NCBI GenBank assembly: GCA_012515235.1
Contig: JAAYYU010000030.1
Location: 1 to 53,173, forward strand
Origin: Candidatus Anammoximicrobium sp.
GTDB taxonomy: Bacteria > Planctomycetota > Planctomycetia > Pirellulales > Pirellulaceae
Reading direction: 5' to 3'
Length of the DNA stretch: 53,173 nucleotides
The first letter of the stretch is position 1; each line of letters opens with the position of its first letter. Shown here piece by piece: positions 34,877 through 43,165 of the stretch. Below the pieces are notes generated by a model. It saw only the letters and a list, made by a program, of their open reading frames with translations, searched no databases and was not told the DNA's origin. The position numbers and the translations under genes are program-made.

Positions 34877-35002
34877 TCACGGGATCCGTGTGATCTCTGC
34901 CGCTACAACGTCGAAGTATAGCCCGTCGGCCTCGAAACGCCAAGCTAAGCGGCCAAACTCGCGACGCGACAGAAAGGCGCGACAAGACAGCTCCTCTCGC
35001 AA
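34877..35002 (-). CDS. Possible short ORF ahead of the toxin-antitoxin pair
   Basis: 41 codons from TTG 35002, ending 10 nt before the antitoxin start. The text REELSCRAFLSRREFGRLAWRFEADGLYFDVV (broken here at about residue 12) reads like a real protein end, with RREFGRLAWRF and ADGLYFDVVAAE. It may be a complete small gene or the 3' end of a gene cut off by the rearrangement at 35.1-35.4 kb. Function unknown. Confidence 0.35.
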   Translation of the reverse strand: MREELSCRAFLSRREFGRLAWRFEADGLYFDVVAAEITRIP

Positions 35003-35114
35003 GGCAGACTTCTCTGCTTGCTCTTGTTATGTTCCCTGGAAGACCCGCCGCGTCAGCATTCCTGATCTCGTCACGGTTTGTCGGGATCGGTTCAACCGGG
35101 CTTGTGCGATCGGA

Positions 35115-35265
35115 TCACCGAGCCGCCTGGTCGAACAGCCGCTGGCAGCGCTGGCGGTTCTCCTGGGTGAAGCGGTCGCACTCCTGCAACGAGGCGTCGG
35201 CACTCGCACGGTCCAGCAGGTAGGCCAGTTTGCCCAGCTCTTTGTCGTCGCTGGGCAGATCGTGG
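35115..35265 (-). pseudogene. 151-bp duplicate of the 3' end of glnE
   Basis: 148 of 151 bases match 35424-35574, including the glnE stop codon. It encodes the end DLPSDDKELGKLAYLLDRAS and RCQRLFDQAAR. It lies 309 bp downstream of the true end, with the 97-bp palindromic element between. Not expected to be functional. Confidence 0.92.
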
Positions 35266-35270
35266 AGCAA

Positions 35271-35367
35271 GGGGTCAGGCTTACAGATTTCAGTTTTCGC
35301 GGTCACAGGAATTTTCCACTTGGAAAGCGACTGCCCCGCGAAAACTGAAATCTGTAAGCCTGACCCC
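35271..35367. repeat. 97-bp palindromic element, copy A
   Basis: Perfect 32-bp inverted repeats (35271-35302 and 35336-35367) beginning GGGGTCAGGCTTACAG. The 33-bp interior has a small TTTCC-ACTT-GGAAA hairpin. It is 56 bp after the glnE stop and flanked by the duplicated glnE end. Same length and ends as copy B at 49051. Non-coding; resembles MITE/REPIN elements moved in trans. Confidence 0.92.
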
Positions 35368-35423
35368 ACACGGTGGACACGGTCGCCAAGGCGACACTGC
35401 GCGTGGTCGAAGCGGGCAAGCCG

Positions 35424-38400
35424 TCACCGAGCCGCCTGGTCGAACAGCCGCTGGCAGCGCTGGCGGTTCTCCTGGGTGAAACGGTCGCACTCCTGCAACA
35501 AGGCGTCGGCACTCGCACGGTCCAGCAGGTAGGCCAGCTTGCCCAGCTCTTTGTCGTCGCTGGGCAGATCGTGGCGGGCCACCGTGTTCATCAGCCGCAG
35601 GCGGGCCTCGATGCTGCGCAGGAACCGGTACGAGCGGCTGAGGTATTCGTAGTCGTCCTCCGTCAGGCAGCCCGCCTGGTGCAGCGCTTCGATGGCATCC
35701 AGCGTGCTGGGTTGCAGCACGGCCGGGACATCCGCCGCGTGTTTCATTTGCAGGGCTTGCACGGCGAATTCGATATCCACCGTGCCGCCGGGGCCGCGTT
35801 TCAGATTTCGCGGCGTTGCGGTCTCCTCCAGCCGCATCCGCATCCGCCGGATTTCCTCGGCGTAGGCGGGCTGCCAGCCCTGGCCGATGACGGCCCGGCG
35901 GACGGCTTGCATCGTAGCCCGACAGGCGGCGGACGAGCCGAAGATGGTCCGCGCCTTGCACAACGCCTGCCGCTCCCAAACCTGGCCCTGGCCCTCGGTA
36001 AAGTAGCGGCTGAATTCATCCAACGACACCGCCAGCGCGCCGCTGCGGCCGGTGGGCCGCAGCCGGGGATCGAGCTCGTACAGCCGGCCGTGGGGGCCGA
36101 TCTGGCTGACCACCTTGATGATCCGCTGGCCCAGCTGCGTGAAGAAATGCTGGTTCGTCGTGCTCTGCTCGCTGCGGCCGCGGAGCGGGTGCTGCGTGAC
36201 GCCGTCGGCTTCGTACAGGAACACCACGTCCAGATCGCTGTGGTAATTCGGTTCGCGGCCGCCCAGCTTGCCCATCGCCAGGATCACCAGTTCGCAGGGC
36301 CGTTCCTGTCCGTCTGCGCTACGCACGGTGGGCGTTCCGTACTTGGCCGCCAACCGCTGGTACTCGCGCTCCGCGATCTTCCGCAGGCAGACTTCGGCGA
36401 TATCCGACAGCACGCGGTGTGTGTTGCGGATGTCCTCCTTGCCCAGGATGTCCCGCACGCCGACCCGCAGGTGCAGCGAGTTCTTGAAGCCGTGCAAGAT
36501 CGGCTCGACGTCCTCGGCGCCGTGCAGCAGGTCCTCGAGCATCGTTTCCAGCCAAGCCAGCGTGGGCAGCTTGTCCAGGACCAGCGAGTCCATCAGCTCG
36601 TCGATCATGCCGGGGTTGCTGGTCAGGATGCTCGACAAGTACGGCGCCGCGGCGCACAGCCGCACATACAGCTGCAGCGACGGGGGGTTGTCGCTGAACA
36701 ATTCCCACAGCGCCCCCTTGCCGCCCAGCGAATCGCTGACCTTGCACAAATCGAGCAGCGTCGAGTCGGGATCGGGCGTGGCCGCGATGGCCTGCAGCAG
36801 AGGCCGAGCGATCGCCGCCAGGAAGTGCCGGCAGCGATGCGACGCCAGGAACGAAAGCTTTTCCGTTGTCAGGGCCGTCAGGTTGCGATGCGCGTCCGGC
36901 ACGCGCTGAAAACGGTACCGTTCCAGAACGCTCCGGACCTGGGCTTCCGCCGGTTCCGGATCCAGCACCAGGTCCGTTTCCGCCACGGCCTCGTCATCCG
37001 CAGCGAAAGGCTCGTTCAGCAAGTGGTCCAGGATCGCCCGGTTTCGCTCGGTGCGCTGCCGGTAATCCAGCTTGAAGGCTTCCAGCGGCGCGCGATGCGG
37101 TCCTTCCGCATAGCCCATCCGGATCGCCAGCTTGCGCAGTTCCTCGTCGGCCTCCGGCAGCGTGTGCGTCTGCAGATCGAGCATGCACTGCAGCCGGTGT
37201 TCGAGTTTGCGAAGCAGGATGTAGTTGTCCGCCAGGGCGGAGCGTTCTGCCAGCGTCAGGCAGCCGGCCGTCTCCAGCCGGTTGATCGCTTCCAGCGTAT
37301 TGCCGGTGCGGATTTCCGGCAGGTTGCCGCCGTTGAGCAGCTGCAGAAACTGGATCACGAATTCGATGTCGCGGATGCCGCCGTGGCCCGTCTTGACGTT
37401 TCGTTCGTCGCCGCCTTCCTGGTGCGTGCGCTGCTCGATCTTGCGTTTCAAGGCCTTGATGCCGGAGATGTCGGACCAACTGAGATAGCGGCGGTAGACC
37501 CAGGGCTCGATGTGTTCGAGGAACTCGCGGCCCAGGTCGAGGTCGCCGGCGATCGGCCGGACCTTGATCAGCGCCTGCCGCTCCCACGTGCGGCCGGACA
37601 AGTCGTAGTACCGCAAGGCGGCGTTGAGGCCTGTCACCGGGGGGCCTTGGCGGCCGTCGGGACGCAACCGCAGATCCACGCGATACGCGGCGCCCAAGGC
37701 GGTGCTTTCCGTCAGGTACTTGACGACCTGCTGGGCCAGCCGTTCGTAGAACTCCGTGCTGGCCACGCTGCGGGGGCCGTCGGTCTTGCCCGCGTCGTCG
37801 CAGAGAAACATCAGGTCGATGTCGCTGGAGTAGTTCAACTCCTGGCCGCCCAGCTTGCCCAAGGCCAGGACCACAAAGCGGGCCCGCCGCCCGTCCGGCC
37901 GGCGGGGTACGCCGCGCTGCTGTTCCGCTTTCCGCCGCGCCGCCTGGACCGCCGCCTCGCAAATCGCCTCGGCCAGCGTCGAGATCTGCTCGGTCACCGT
38001 CTCCAGCCGCTGGCGGCGCACGATGTCCCCATAGGCGATCCGCAACGTCTCCCGCTGCTTGTGCCGGCGGAGGATCGTCAGGACTTCTCGATCGTCGGTC
38101 ATGGCGGCCACGTCGCTGCAAATTTCGCGGACCAGCACCTCGCGGGCCACCGGCTGACCTTCCGTCAACCGCAGCAAGTCGAAGCATTCCGCATCCCGGA
38201 TCAGCAGATCGCTCAGATGCTGGCTGCTGCACAGAATTTGCAGCAGCGTCGGCAACGCCTCCGGGTCCCGCTCAAAGAACGCCGCCAACGCCAGCCGGCT
38301 CCGCGCGGCGGCGAAAAACCGGTCCAGGTTGTTCAGCGCCATGTCGGGATCGCTCAGGCCCGGCATGTGCCGCGACAACTGGTCGGCCAAGGTGCCCAGC

Positions 38401-38540
38401 AAATCCAGCGTGATTCCCGACCGGGCGATCGACAGCCAGTTGGCCTGGGCCCGCGGCACATTTCTGATTCCCAGCCGCCGCAGCCAGGCGGCGCGTTCCG
38501 AGGAATCGTAGAGGTAGAGTTCGACAGTCTGCAGGTCCAT
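35424..38540 (-). CDS. glnE: Bifunctional glutamine synthetase adenylyltransferase/deadenylase
   Basis: 1038 aa from ATG 38540; no strong Shine-Dalgarno, and TTG 38558 is an alternative. Two nucleotidyltransferase domains: the first with NYSSDIDLMFLCDD, the second with NYHSDLDVVFLYEAD. Each carries the acidic pair of the active site, and each is followed by helical GlnD-type domains (LTLAERSALADNYILLRKLEHRLQ; LTEDDYEYLSRSYRFLRSIEARL). GlnE adds AMP to glutamine synthetase when nitrogen is plentiful and removes it when scarce. The 3' end is duplicated downstream. Confidence 0.95.
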   Translation of the reverse strand: MDLQTVELYLYDSSERAAWLRRLGIRNVPRAQANWLSIARSGITLDLLGTLADQLSRHMPGLSDPDMALNNLDRFFAAARSRLALAAFFERDPEALPTLLQILCSSQHLSDLLIRDAECFDLLRLTEGQPVAREVLVREICSDVAAMTDDREVLTILRRHKQRETLRIAYGDIVRRQRLETVTEQISTLAEAICEAAVQAARRKAEQQRGVPRRPDGRRARFVVLALGKLGGQELNYSSDIDLMFLCDDAGKTDGPRSVASTEFYERLAQQVVKYLTESTALGAAYRVDLRLRPDGRQGPPVTGLNAALRYYDLSGRTWERQALIKVRPIAGDLDLGREFLEHIEPWVYRRYLSWSDISGIKALKRKIEQRTHQEGGDERNVKTGHGGIRDIEFVIQFLQLLNGGNLPEIRTGNTLEAINRLETAGCLTLAERSALADNYILLRKLEHRLQCMLDLQTHTLPEADEELRKLAIRMGYAEGPHRAPLEAFKLDYRQRTERNRAILDHLLNEPFAADDEAVAETDLVLDPEPAEAQVRSVLERYRFQRVPDAHRNLTALTTEKLSFLASHRCRHFLAAIARPLLQAIAATPDPDSTLLDLCKVSDSLGGKGALWELFSDNPPSLQLYVRLCAAAPYLSSILTSNPGMIDELMDSLVLDKLPTLAWLETMLEDLLHGAEDVEPILHGFKNSLHLRVGVRDILGKEDIRNTHRVLSDIAEVCLRKIAEREYQRLAAKYGTPTVRSADGQERPCELVILAMGKLGGREPNYHSDLDVVFLYEADGVTQHPLRGRSEQSTTNQHFFTQLGQRIIKVVSQIGPHGRLYELDPRLRPTGRSGALAVSLDEFSRYFTEGQGQVWERQALCKARTIFGSSAACRATMQAVRRAVIGQGWQPAYAEEIRRMRMRLEETATPRNLKRGPGGTVDIEFAVQALQMKHAADVPAVLQPSTLDAIEALHQAGCLTEDDYEYLSRSYRFLRSIEARLRLMNTVARHDLPSDDKELGKLAYLLDRASADALLQECDRFTQENRQRCQRLFDQAAR

Positions 38541-38646
38541 GCGTTTGAGTTTAGGCAAACGGGGCAGGGGTTCACAATAGGCCGCGCCGCGCGAATTCGG
38601 TTCGGGTTATGACGCGGCGCTGGTCGGCGCTCAACGGACGCACGGG

Positions 38647-38675
38647 TTGACAAATCCAGTCCGGGGCTCCATACT
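38647..38675 (+). promoter_or_regulatory. Promoter of the RRM gene
   Basis: Consensus -35 TTGACA (38647-38652), 17-nt spacer, -10 CATACT (38670-38675). It predicts a leader of about 110 nt before the RRM gene, long enough for cold- or self-regulation, as in other bacterial RRM genes. Confidence 0.65.
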
Positions 38676-38790
38676 GTGCCCGTCTGGGATTTTCACTTCG
38701 CCCCGCCAAACCTTGGTTCTTGTGGGCCCTCGATTTGAGACCTCCCAGTGGCGATTCCTTTCTCTGTTTGCTGTGGAGGTACGGCTGAGC

Positions 38791-39078
38791 ATGAACATCT
38801 ACGTGGGAAATCTGTCTTTCGAGGCGACCGAACAGAACATCCGCGACGAATTCAGCAAGTTCGGCGAAGTGTCGGGCGTGAACATGGTGACCGACCGCGA
38901 AACGGGCCGCTCGCGGGGATTCTGTTTCGTGGAAATGCCGAACGACGCGGAGGCCAAGGAAGCCATCAGCGGCTTGAACCTGCAGAGGATCGCGGGCCGC
39001 GCCGTGACGGTGAACGAAGCCCGGCCCAAGCCCGATCGCTCGGATCGCCGCGGGCCCCGCGGACCGCGCCGGTATTGA
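38791..39078 (+). CDS. RRM-domain RNA-binding protein
   Basis: 95 aa, a single RRM: RNP2 IYVGNL (residues 3-8), RNP1 RGFCFVEM (about 42-49), and a basic tail KPDRSDRRGPRGPRRY. GGAGGT precedes ATG 38791. Bacterial single-RRM proteins are cold-induced RNA chaperones. Complete. Confidence 0.93.
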   Translation: MNIYVGNLSFEATEQNIRDEFSKFGEVSGVNMVTDRETGRSRGFCFVEMPNDAEAKEAISGLNLQRIAGRAVTVNEARPKPDRSDRRGPRGPRRY

Positions 39079-39159
39079 GACTCTCGCGCGAGCCAGATGA
39101 AAGTCGCTGGGAGAGACCTGGCGGCTTCCAACAGGGCGGGCTTGCTGTGACGGGGCCGT

Positions 39160-39370
39160 GCCCCGCAGGTGCCGCCTGAGGAAATCCGCCCGGCAGCGGG
39201 ATCCGGACGGGGTCTCCGCCGTGCCCGGCCCCCGCGACGACGACCAGCTCGAAACCCGTGTCGGCCCGCTGCAACGCATGCGCAACCTGCATGGTGGAAG
39301 CCGGCTCCACGTTTTCGTCCAACTCGCCGACGATCAGCATCGGCCGGCCCTGCAGTCGCTGGGCCCGAAC
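39160..39370 (-). pseudogene. Remnant of a peptidase family S9 (prolyl oligopeptidase/DPP-IV type) gene
   Basis: Minus-strand text LQGRPMLIVGELDENVEPAS followed by TMQVAHAL and FELVVVAGAGHGG matches the C-terminal end of S9 peptidases, including the catalytic Asp (GELDENV) and His (GAGHG). After GHGGD the match moves to another frame (SGSRCRADFLRRHLRG). The serine-bearing part is missing. So it is both truncated and frameshifted. It lies between the RRM and sugar-binding genes. Confidence 0.75.
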
Positions 39371-39383
39371 TCCTTCCGCGGCC

Positions 39384-40382
39384 TCACCGGTACTGCTGTT
39401 CCGTCAGCTTCAGCACGCTGTCGACCTGATCCCGCGTGATCACCGCCGCGCCGGCGTCCATGCTGGCGGGCAGGATGCCGTAGCGTTGGTACAGCGTCAG
39501 CTGGATCACGGGGTAGAAGCCTTGAATGTACGGCTGCTGGTCGACGGTGAACCGGATGATCCCCGCCTTGACCAACCGCAGGATCTCCGGCGTCAGGTCG
39601 AACCCAACCGCCACCACGCCGCGCTCGCGGAAGTGTGCTTCGATGGCCAGCCCCGCCCCTTCCGTATCCGCTTGGCCCGTGCAGACCACGAATTGGATGC
39701 GGGGGTTCTTGTTCAACTCGCGAGCGACCACTTCCGCCGACTCGGCCGCCGTGTTGCCCGTGACGGCGGTCGTCCACGTGATTCCGCGCCGGCCGAGTTC
39801 CTCCTGTTCGCCGCGGAGCCGGTCGTCCAGGGCCGAAACGCCCGCCGCGTGCTGCGTCATCAGGATGTGGCTGCCCGCCGGGATGATCTCGGCACACCGC
39901 CGGCCGACCGTCCGCCCGGCGTCGTAGTAACGTTGGCAAACGGCGCTCAGCCGCGCATTGGGCGTGGCGTAATCGTCGACGTTGAAGGCCACCAGCGGCA
40001 CGCCGCGGTCGCGGGCCTCCTGGACGACGGCATCGAACGCTTCCGGGTCGATGATGTTCAGCGCGATCCCGTCGTAGCCGTCGCGCAGCGCCTGGCGGAC
40101 CATCTCCGCCTGCGCCTTCACGTCCACGCCCGGCGTGCCGATGAACACGGCCTCCACGCCCAGCATCCGCGCCGCGTCCGCCATGCCCTTCTTGACCGGC
40201 TTGAAGAAGTCTTCGTCCACGCACGTGGTGATGAAGATGAACTTCAGTTTCGCCTCGGCCCCCGCCGCCGGCTCCGCACCCCGCGCCGCTGCCGCCAGGA
40301 CGTACACCCCGCACGCCGCCGCCCCCGCCACGCTGGCCGCCAGAAAAATGGCCGCCAGCGGCCGTCGCTTGCTGCTGTTCAT
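39384..40382 (-). CDS. Periplasmic sugar-binding protein (ABC transporter, ribose-type)
   Basis: 332 aa from ATG 40382 with AGGAG. Signal/anchor AIFLAASVAGAAACGVYVLAAAA, then a Peripla_BP_4 fold: FIFITTCVDEDFFKPVKKGM, IALNIIDPEAFDAVVQEARD, RGVPLVAFNVDDYATPNAR, GHILM-like GSHILMTQHAAG, VCTGQADTEGAGLA, GFDLTPEILRLVKAGIIRFT. It should bind a sugar or inositol-like ligand. No permease or ATPase gene is adjacent; the gene starts 4 nt after a 90-aa membrane protein. Confidence 0.85.
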   Translation of the reverse strand: MNSSKRRPLAAIFLAASVAGAAACGVYVLAAAARGAEPAAGAEAKLKFIFITTCVDEDFFKPVKKGMADAARMLGVEAVFIGTPGVDVKAQAEMVRQALRDGYDGIALNIIDPEAFDAVVQEARDRGVPLVAFNVDDYATPNARLSAVCQRYYDAGRTVGRRCAEIIPAGSHILMTQHAAGVSALDDRLRGEQEELGRRGITWTTAVTGNTAAESAEVVARELNKNPRIQFVVCTGQADTEGAGLAIEAHFRERGVVAVGFDLTPEILRLVKAGIIRFTVDQQPYIQGFYPVIQLTLYQRYGILPASMDAGAAVITRDQVDSVLKLTEQQYR

Positions 40383-40386
40383 AAAC

Positions 40387-40659
40387 TCACAACTCCTTAT
40401 CGCCCAGTTCCTGTAACAAATAGAGCCCCCCCAAGACCACCGGCACCAGAACCAGCCCTGCCGCGACAAAGCCCCACCACGGCCACGCGATGCCGATCAG
40501 ATACAGCCCTACCCCGATCAAAATCGGCGGATAAATGGCCGCGTCGTTCACCGGAACCTCGAACGCCGTGCCGCCGGCCGAGTTGTAAGAGACGTTCAGC
40601 TTGTACACAATCCAGCCCACGGCGATCACGAGCAAGCCGTACCCAATCACAGTCGCCAT
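40387..40659 (-). CDS. Small membrane protein paired with the sugar-binding protein
   Basis: 90 aa, ATG 40659. About three hydrophobic stretches: TVIGYGLLVIAVGWIVYKL, IYPPILIGVGLYLIGIAW and WGFVAAGLVLVPVVLGGLYLL, with a short soluble loop (NVSYNSAGGTAFEVPVND). Co-transcribed with the sugar-binding protein. No family known to me. Confidence 0.7.
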   Translation of the reverse strand: MATVIGYGLLVIAVGWIVYKLNVSYNSAGGTAFEVPVNDAAIYPPILIGVGLYLIGIAWPWWGFVAAGLVLVPVVLGGLYLLQELGDKEL

Positions 40660-40919
40660 ACGTGTTCCTCGCAAATCAGAAGGCAAACCCACTTCCGGCA
40701 GAATGACAGCCGAAGGAGCAAGTATTGTAGCAAATCGCCGCCCCGTGGGCCACGAATCGCGGGCACGGCAAAAAGCTGGCCCGAAACGCGCGCGGCACCA
40801 GACGCCAAAGGCCCCCGCCCTGCTTGCGGGACAAGAGGTGCCGAGCGACAATCGGGCGTTGTATCGCGAACGATGCTTCGTTCCATTGCCCCCGCCTCAT
40901 TCGCCAGGGAGAACCCAAG

Positions 40920-42254
40920 ATGCCCCGCCACGCCTGGACACGAAGAGCCTTCTTGCGCACCGCCGCGAGCGGCGCGGTTTCCGGATTCGCCGCGGCCGTC
41001 ATCCCGGCTGCGGCCCTCGGTCGCAGCCGGCTGGCGGCGCCCAGCCAACGGATCACCGTGGGACTGATCGGCGCCGGCCGGCAGTTGTTCTACAAGAACT
41101 GGCCGCAATTCTCCAAGATGCGCGACGTCCAGGTCGTGGCCGTGTGCGACGTGGATGCGTGGCGACTGGCCCAGGTCCACGCCGCGATCGAGAAACATTA
41201 CGCGGCCCAGGGATCGGTGGGCACGCACAGCGGCTGCCGGGCGCATCGCGACTATCGCGAAGTGCTGGACCGCCCAGACATCGACGCCGTGATGATTTCG
41301 ACACCCGACCACTGGCACGTGCCGCTGGCCATCGAGGCGGCTCGGGCGGGCAAGGACGTGTCGCTGGAGAAGCCCATCACGCGGACGATTGCCGAAGGCC
41401 AGCGGCTGATCCGCGCCATGCGCGACGCCCAGCGAGTGTTCCGCGTGGACAGCGAATTCCGCTCGGCCGAAAACTTTCATCGCATGGCGGAACTGGTCCA
41501 CAACGGCCGGATCGGGCAGATCAAGTCGATCCGCGTCGGCGTGCCGGCCGGCGACAACGTCGATGGCCCGCCCACGCCGGACATGCCGGTCCCGGAGGAG
41601 TTGGACTACGAGCGGTGGCAAGGACCCGCGCCGCGGGCGGCCTACACCGTCCTCCGCGTCCATCCCCGCCACGAGTTTGGCCGGCCCGGCTGGATGCGCG
41701 TTCTGGACTACTGCGACGGCATGATCACCAACTGGGGCGCGCATCTGTGCGATATCGCCCAATGGTGCCACGGGACCGAACGCACCGGGCCGGTCGAGAT
41801 CACCGGCGAAGGCGTCTGGCCCCCGCCAGGAAAACTATGGAACGTGCTCAAGACGTTCCGCGTCACCTACCGCTTCGCCGACGGCACGACGCAAGAATAC
41901 GAAACGTCCAAGCCGTACGTGCGGATCGACGGAACGGAAGGCTGGATCTACGGCGAGTTCGGCAAGGGGTTGGACGCCGAGCCGAAGTCGATCCTGACGT
42001 CCCAGATCCAAGACGGCGAAATCCGCTTCCCACTCAAGAGCGACAAACAGGACTTCATCGATGCGGTCAAGACGCGCGGCCGCACGCTGGAGGACGAAGA
42101 GGTCGGTCACCGCACCACGTCGCTGTGCCACCTGGGCCACATCGCCATCCGCCTGGGCCAACCCTTGAAGTTCGATCCGCAGCAGGAACGATTCGTGGAC
42201 CACGACGAGGCCAATGCGTACTTGGACAAACCGATGCCGGCCCGGACGGCCTGA
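40920..42254 (+). CDS. Tat-exported Gfo/Idh/MocA-family oxidoreductase
   Basis: 444 aa, ATG 40920 after AGGGAG. Twin-arginine signal WTRRAFLRTAASGAVSG. Rossmann motif GLIGAGRQ, then AVCDVDAWRL, VMISTPDHWHVPLAIEAARA, LEKPITRTIAEGQRLI with the catalytic-type Lys, and NWGAHLCDIAQW with the substrate His. NAD(P)-linked sugar dehydrogenase fold, here exported with its cofactor folded in. Substrate unknown. Followed by the largest hairpin-repeat array. Confidence 0.88.
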   Translation: MPRHAWTRRAFLRTAASGAVSGFAAAVIPAAALGRSRLAAPSQRITVGLIGAGRQLFYKNWPQFSKMRDVQVVAVCDVDAWRLAQVHAAIEKHYAAQGSVGTHSGCRAHRDYREVLDRPDIDAVMISTPDHWHVPLAIEAARAGKDVSLEKPITRTIAEGQRLIRAMRDAQRVFRVDSEFRSAENFHRMAELVHNGRIGQIKSIRVGVPAGDNVDGPPTPDMPVPEELDYERWQGPAPRAAYTVLRVHPRHEFGRPGWMRVLDYCDGMITNWGAHLCDIAQWCHGTERTGPVEITGEGVWPPPGKLWNVLKTFRVTYRFADGTTQEYETSKPYVRIDGTEGWIYGEFGKGLDAEPKSILTSQIQDGEIRFPLKSDKQDFIDAVKTRGRTLEDEEVGHRTTSLCHLGHIAIRLGQPLKFDPQQERFVDHDEANAYLDKPMPARTA

Positions 42255-42335
42255 AAACGGCGCGCGGACGCAAGCCAAAACGCTCGCCGATTCGCAGGCT
42301 GGAGTCCGCAACGACTTTGCGCCCGTAGCCTCCCC

Positions 42336-42643
42336 TTCGCCACCACGCTGCTCGCCAGCGTGGAGCGGTGTTCAAAACCAGAGACGCCCGCAAAATCCAC
42401 TTCTTCGCCACCACGCTGCTCGCCAGCGTGGAGCGATGTTCAAGACCAGACACGCCCGCAAAATCGACTTTTTCGCCACCACGCTGCTCGCCAGCGTGGA
42501 GCGATGTTCAAAACCAGACACGCCCGCCAAATCGACTTTTCGCCACCACGCTGCTCGCCAGCGTGGAGCGATGTTCAAGACCAGACACGCCCGCAAAATC
42601 CACTTCTTCGCCTCCACGCTGGCAAGCAGCGTAATGGCCCGAA
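42336..42643. repeat. Hairpin repeat array, locus 3 (four direct copies and one inverted)
   Basis: Copies begin at 42341, 42409, 42477 and 42544 (periods 68, 68, 67), then an inverted copy near 42612. Each has the CCACGCTG/CAGCGTGG hairpin (loop CTCGC), then AGCGATGTTCAAGACCAG and a locus-specific spacer ACACGCCCGCAAAATCGAC. The unit length is not a multiple of 3, so it is not a coding repeat. Confidence 0.92.
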
Positions 42644-42722
42644 GAGGAAGCACCCGGCTTGGGCAAAACGCGTGCGGGCCAAGCCGATCGGAAGGGCGCC
42701 TCCGTGGCAACTCAAAGAAAGA

Positions 42723-42751
42723 GCCCCCCGGCAACCGAAGTGCCGGGGGGC
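42723..42751 (-). terminator. Strong minus-strand intrinsic terminator without a gene
   Basis: Perfect 11-bp stem (GCCCCCCGGCA / TGCCGGGGGGC) with a 7-nt loop. On the minus strand it is followed by TCTTTCTTTG. No minus-strand gene precedes it: all genes from 43166 to 48864 are on the plus strand. Confidence 0.7.
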
Positions 42752-43011
42752 CGCACGAATGCACGGTCCCTGCGCCCTTCAAACGACGGGAATCCGTTGC
42801 CCGCCGTGTTCGTCGATCCGCGGCACCGGGACGGATCGAACTCCGTCCGGCGGATGCACGTTGCCTGGCCCAGGCCTGCCGAATCCCTCCTCGTTCGCGA
42901 CAAGGTGCAAGCGTGTCGAACGCCCGCTGGGAAAACGATTTTTTTAGCAAAGCCGACTGCGTGGGCGGCTCCAGGCGAAGCGAAGCTGTCTTGCCCTGCG
43001 CCCGAGGGCAA

Positions 43012-43040
43012 TTCCGACCCGCTCGACAGTCCGATATAAT
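43012..43040 (+). promoter_or_regulatory. Promoter of the CBM9-like gene
   Basis: Perfect -10 TATAAT (43035-43040); the -35 TTCCGA (43012-43017) at 17 nt is weak. About 120 nt before ATG 43166. Confidence 0.6.
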
Positions 43041-43165
43041 TGAGCTTTTGTTTCTACCCGATCCGTGTTTCGTCTGCAACCAAGAAAGCCCCGCTTTTCG
43101 GAAAAGGCAGGCTTTCCAACAGGCGTGCCGACGGCATCGCGGAACACACTGCTGGGGGACAAACC

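Larger units (their letters stand above)
42255..43165. other. 911-bp intergenic region
   Basis: Largest gene-free stretch. It holds the hairpin-repeat array (42336-42643), a strong minus-strand terminator (42723-42751), unexplained sequence with a 7-bp stem GGACGGA/TCCGTCC (minus strand, about 42826-42845) and the promoter at 43012-43040. No convincing protein gene. The unexplained part may encode an RNA. Confidence 0.5.

Noticed and set aside
35373..38612. Long plus-strand frame opposite glnE
   Set aside because: Shadow of the glnE coding sequence; glnE has both catalytic domains.
42336..42643. CRISPR array
   Set aside because: The period is about 68 bp, but both halves of the unit repeat. 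Spacers are not unique, and there are no cas genes. It is a tandem hairpin repeat.
42360..42720. Protein-coding frames across the hairpin array (LLASVERCSR-type repeats)
   Set aside because: All three plus frames read through because the unit lacks stops. The unit of 67-68 bp shifts frame at each copy and there is no start signal.
42712..43011. Small minus-strand protein upstream of the orphan terminator
   Set aside because: The frame runs through the terminator stem, has no Shine-Dalgarno and shows no family features.
42752..43020. tmRNA, SRP RNA or RNase P RNA on the minus strand
   Set aside because: I looked for the tRNA-like ends and tag region of tmRNA, the GGAA hairpin of SRP RNA and the conserved core of RNase P RNA, and found none. 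The GGACGGA-GTTCGA-TCCGTCC stem is not a proper T arm.
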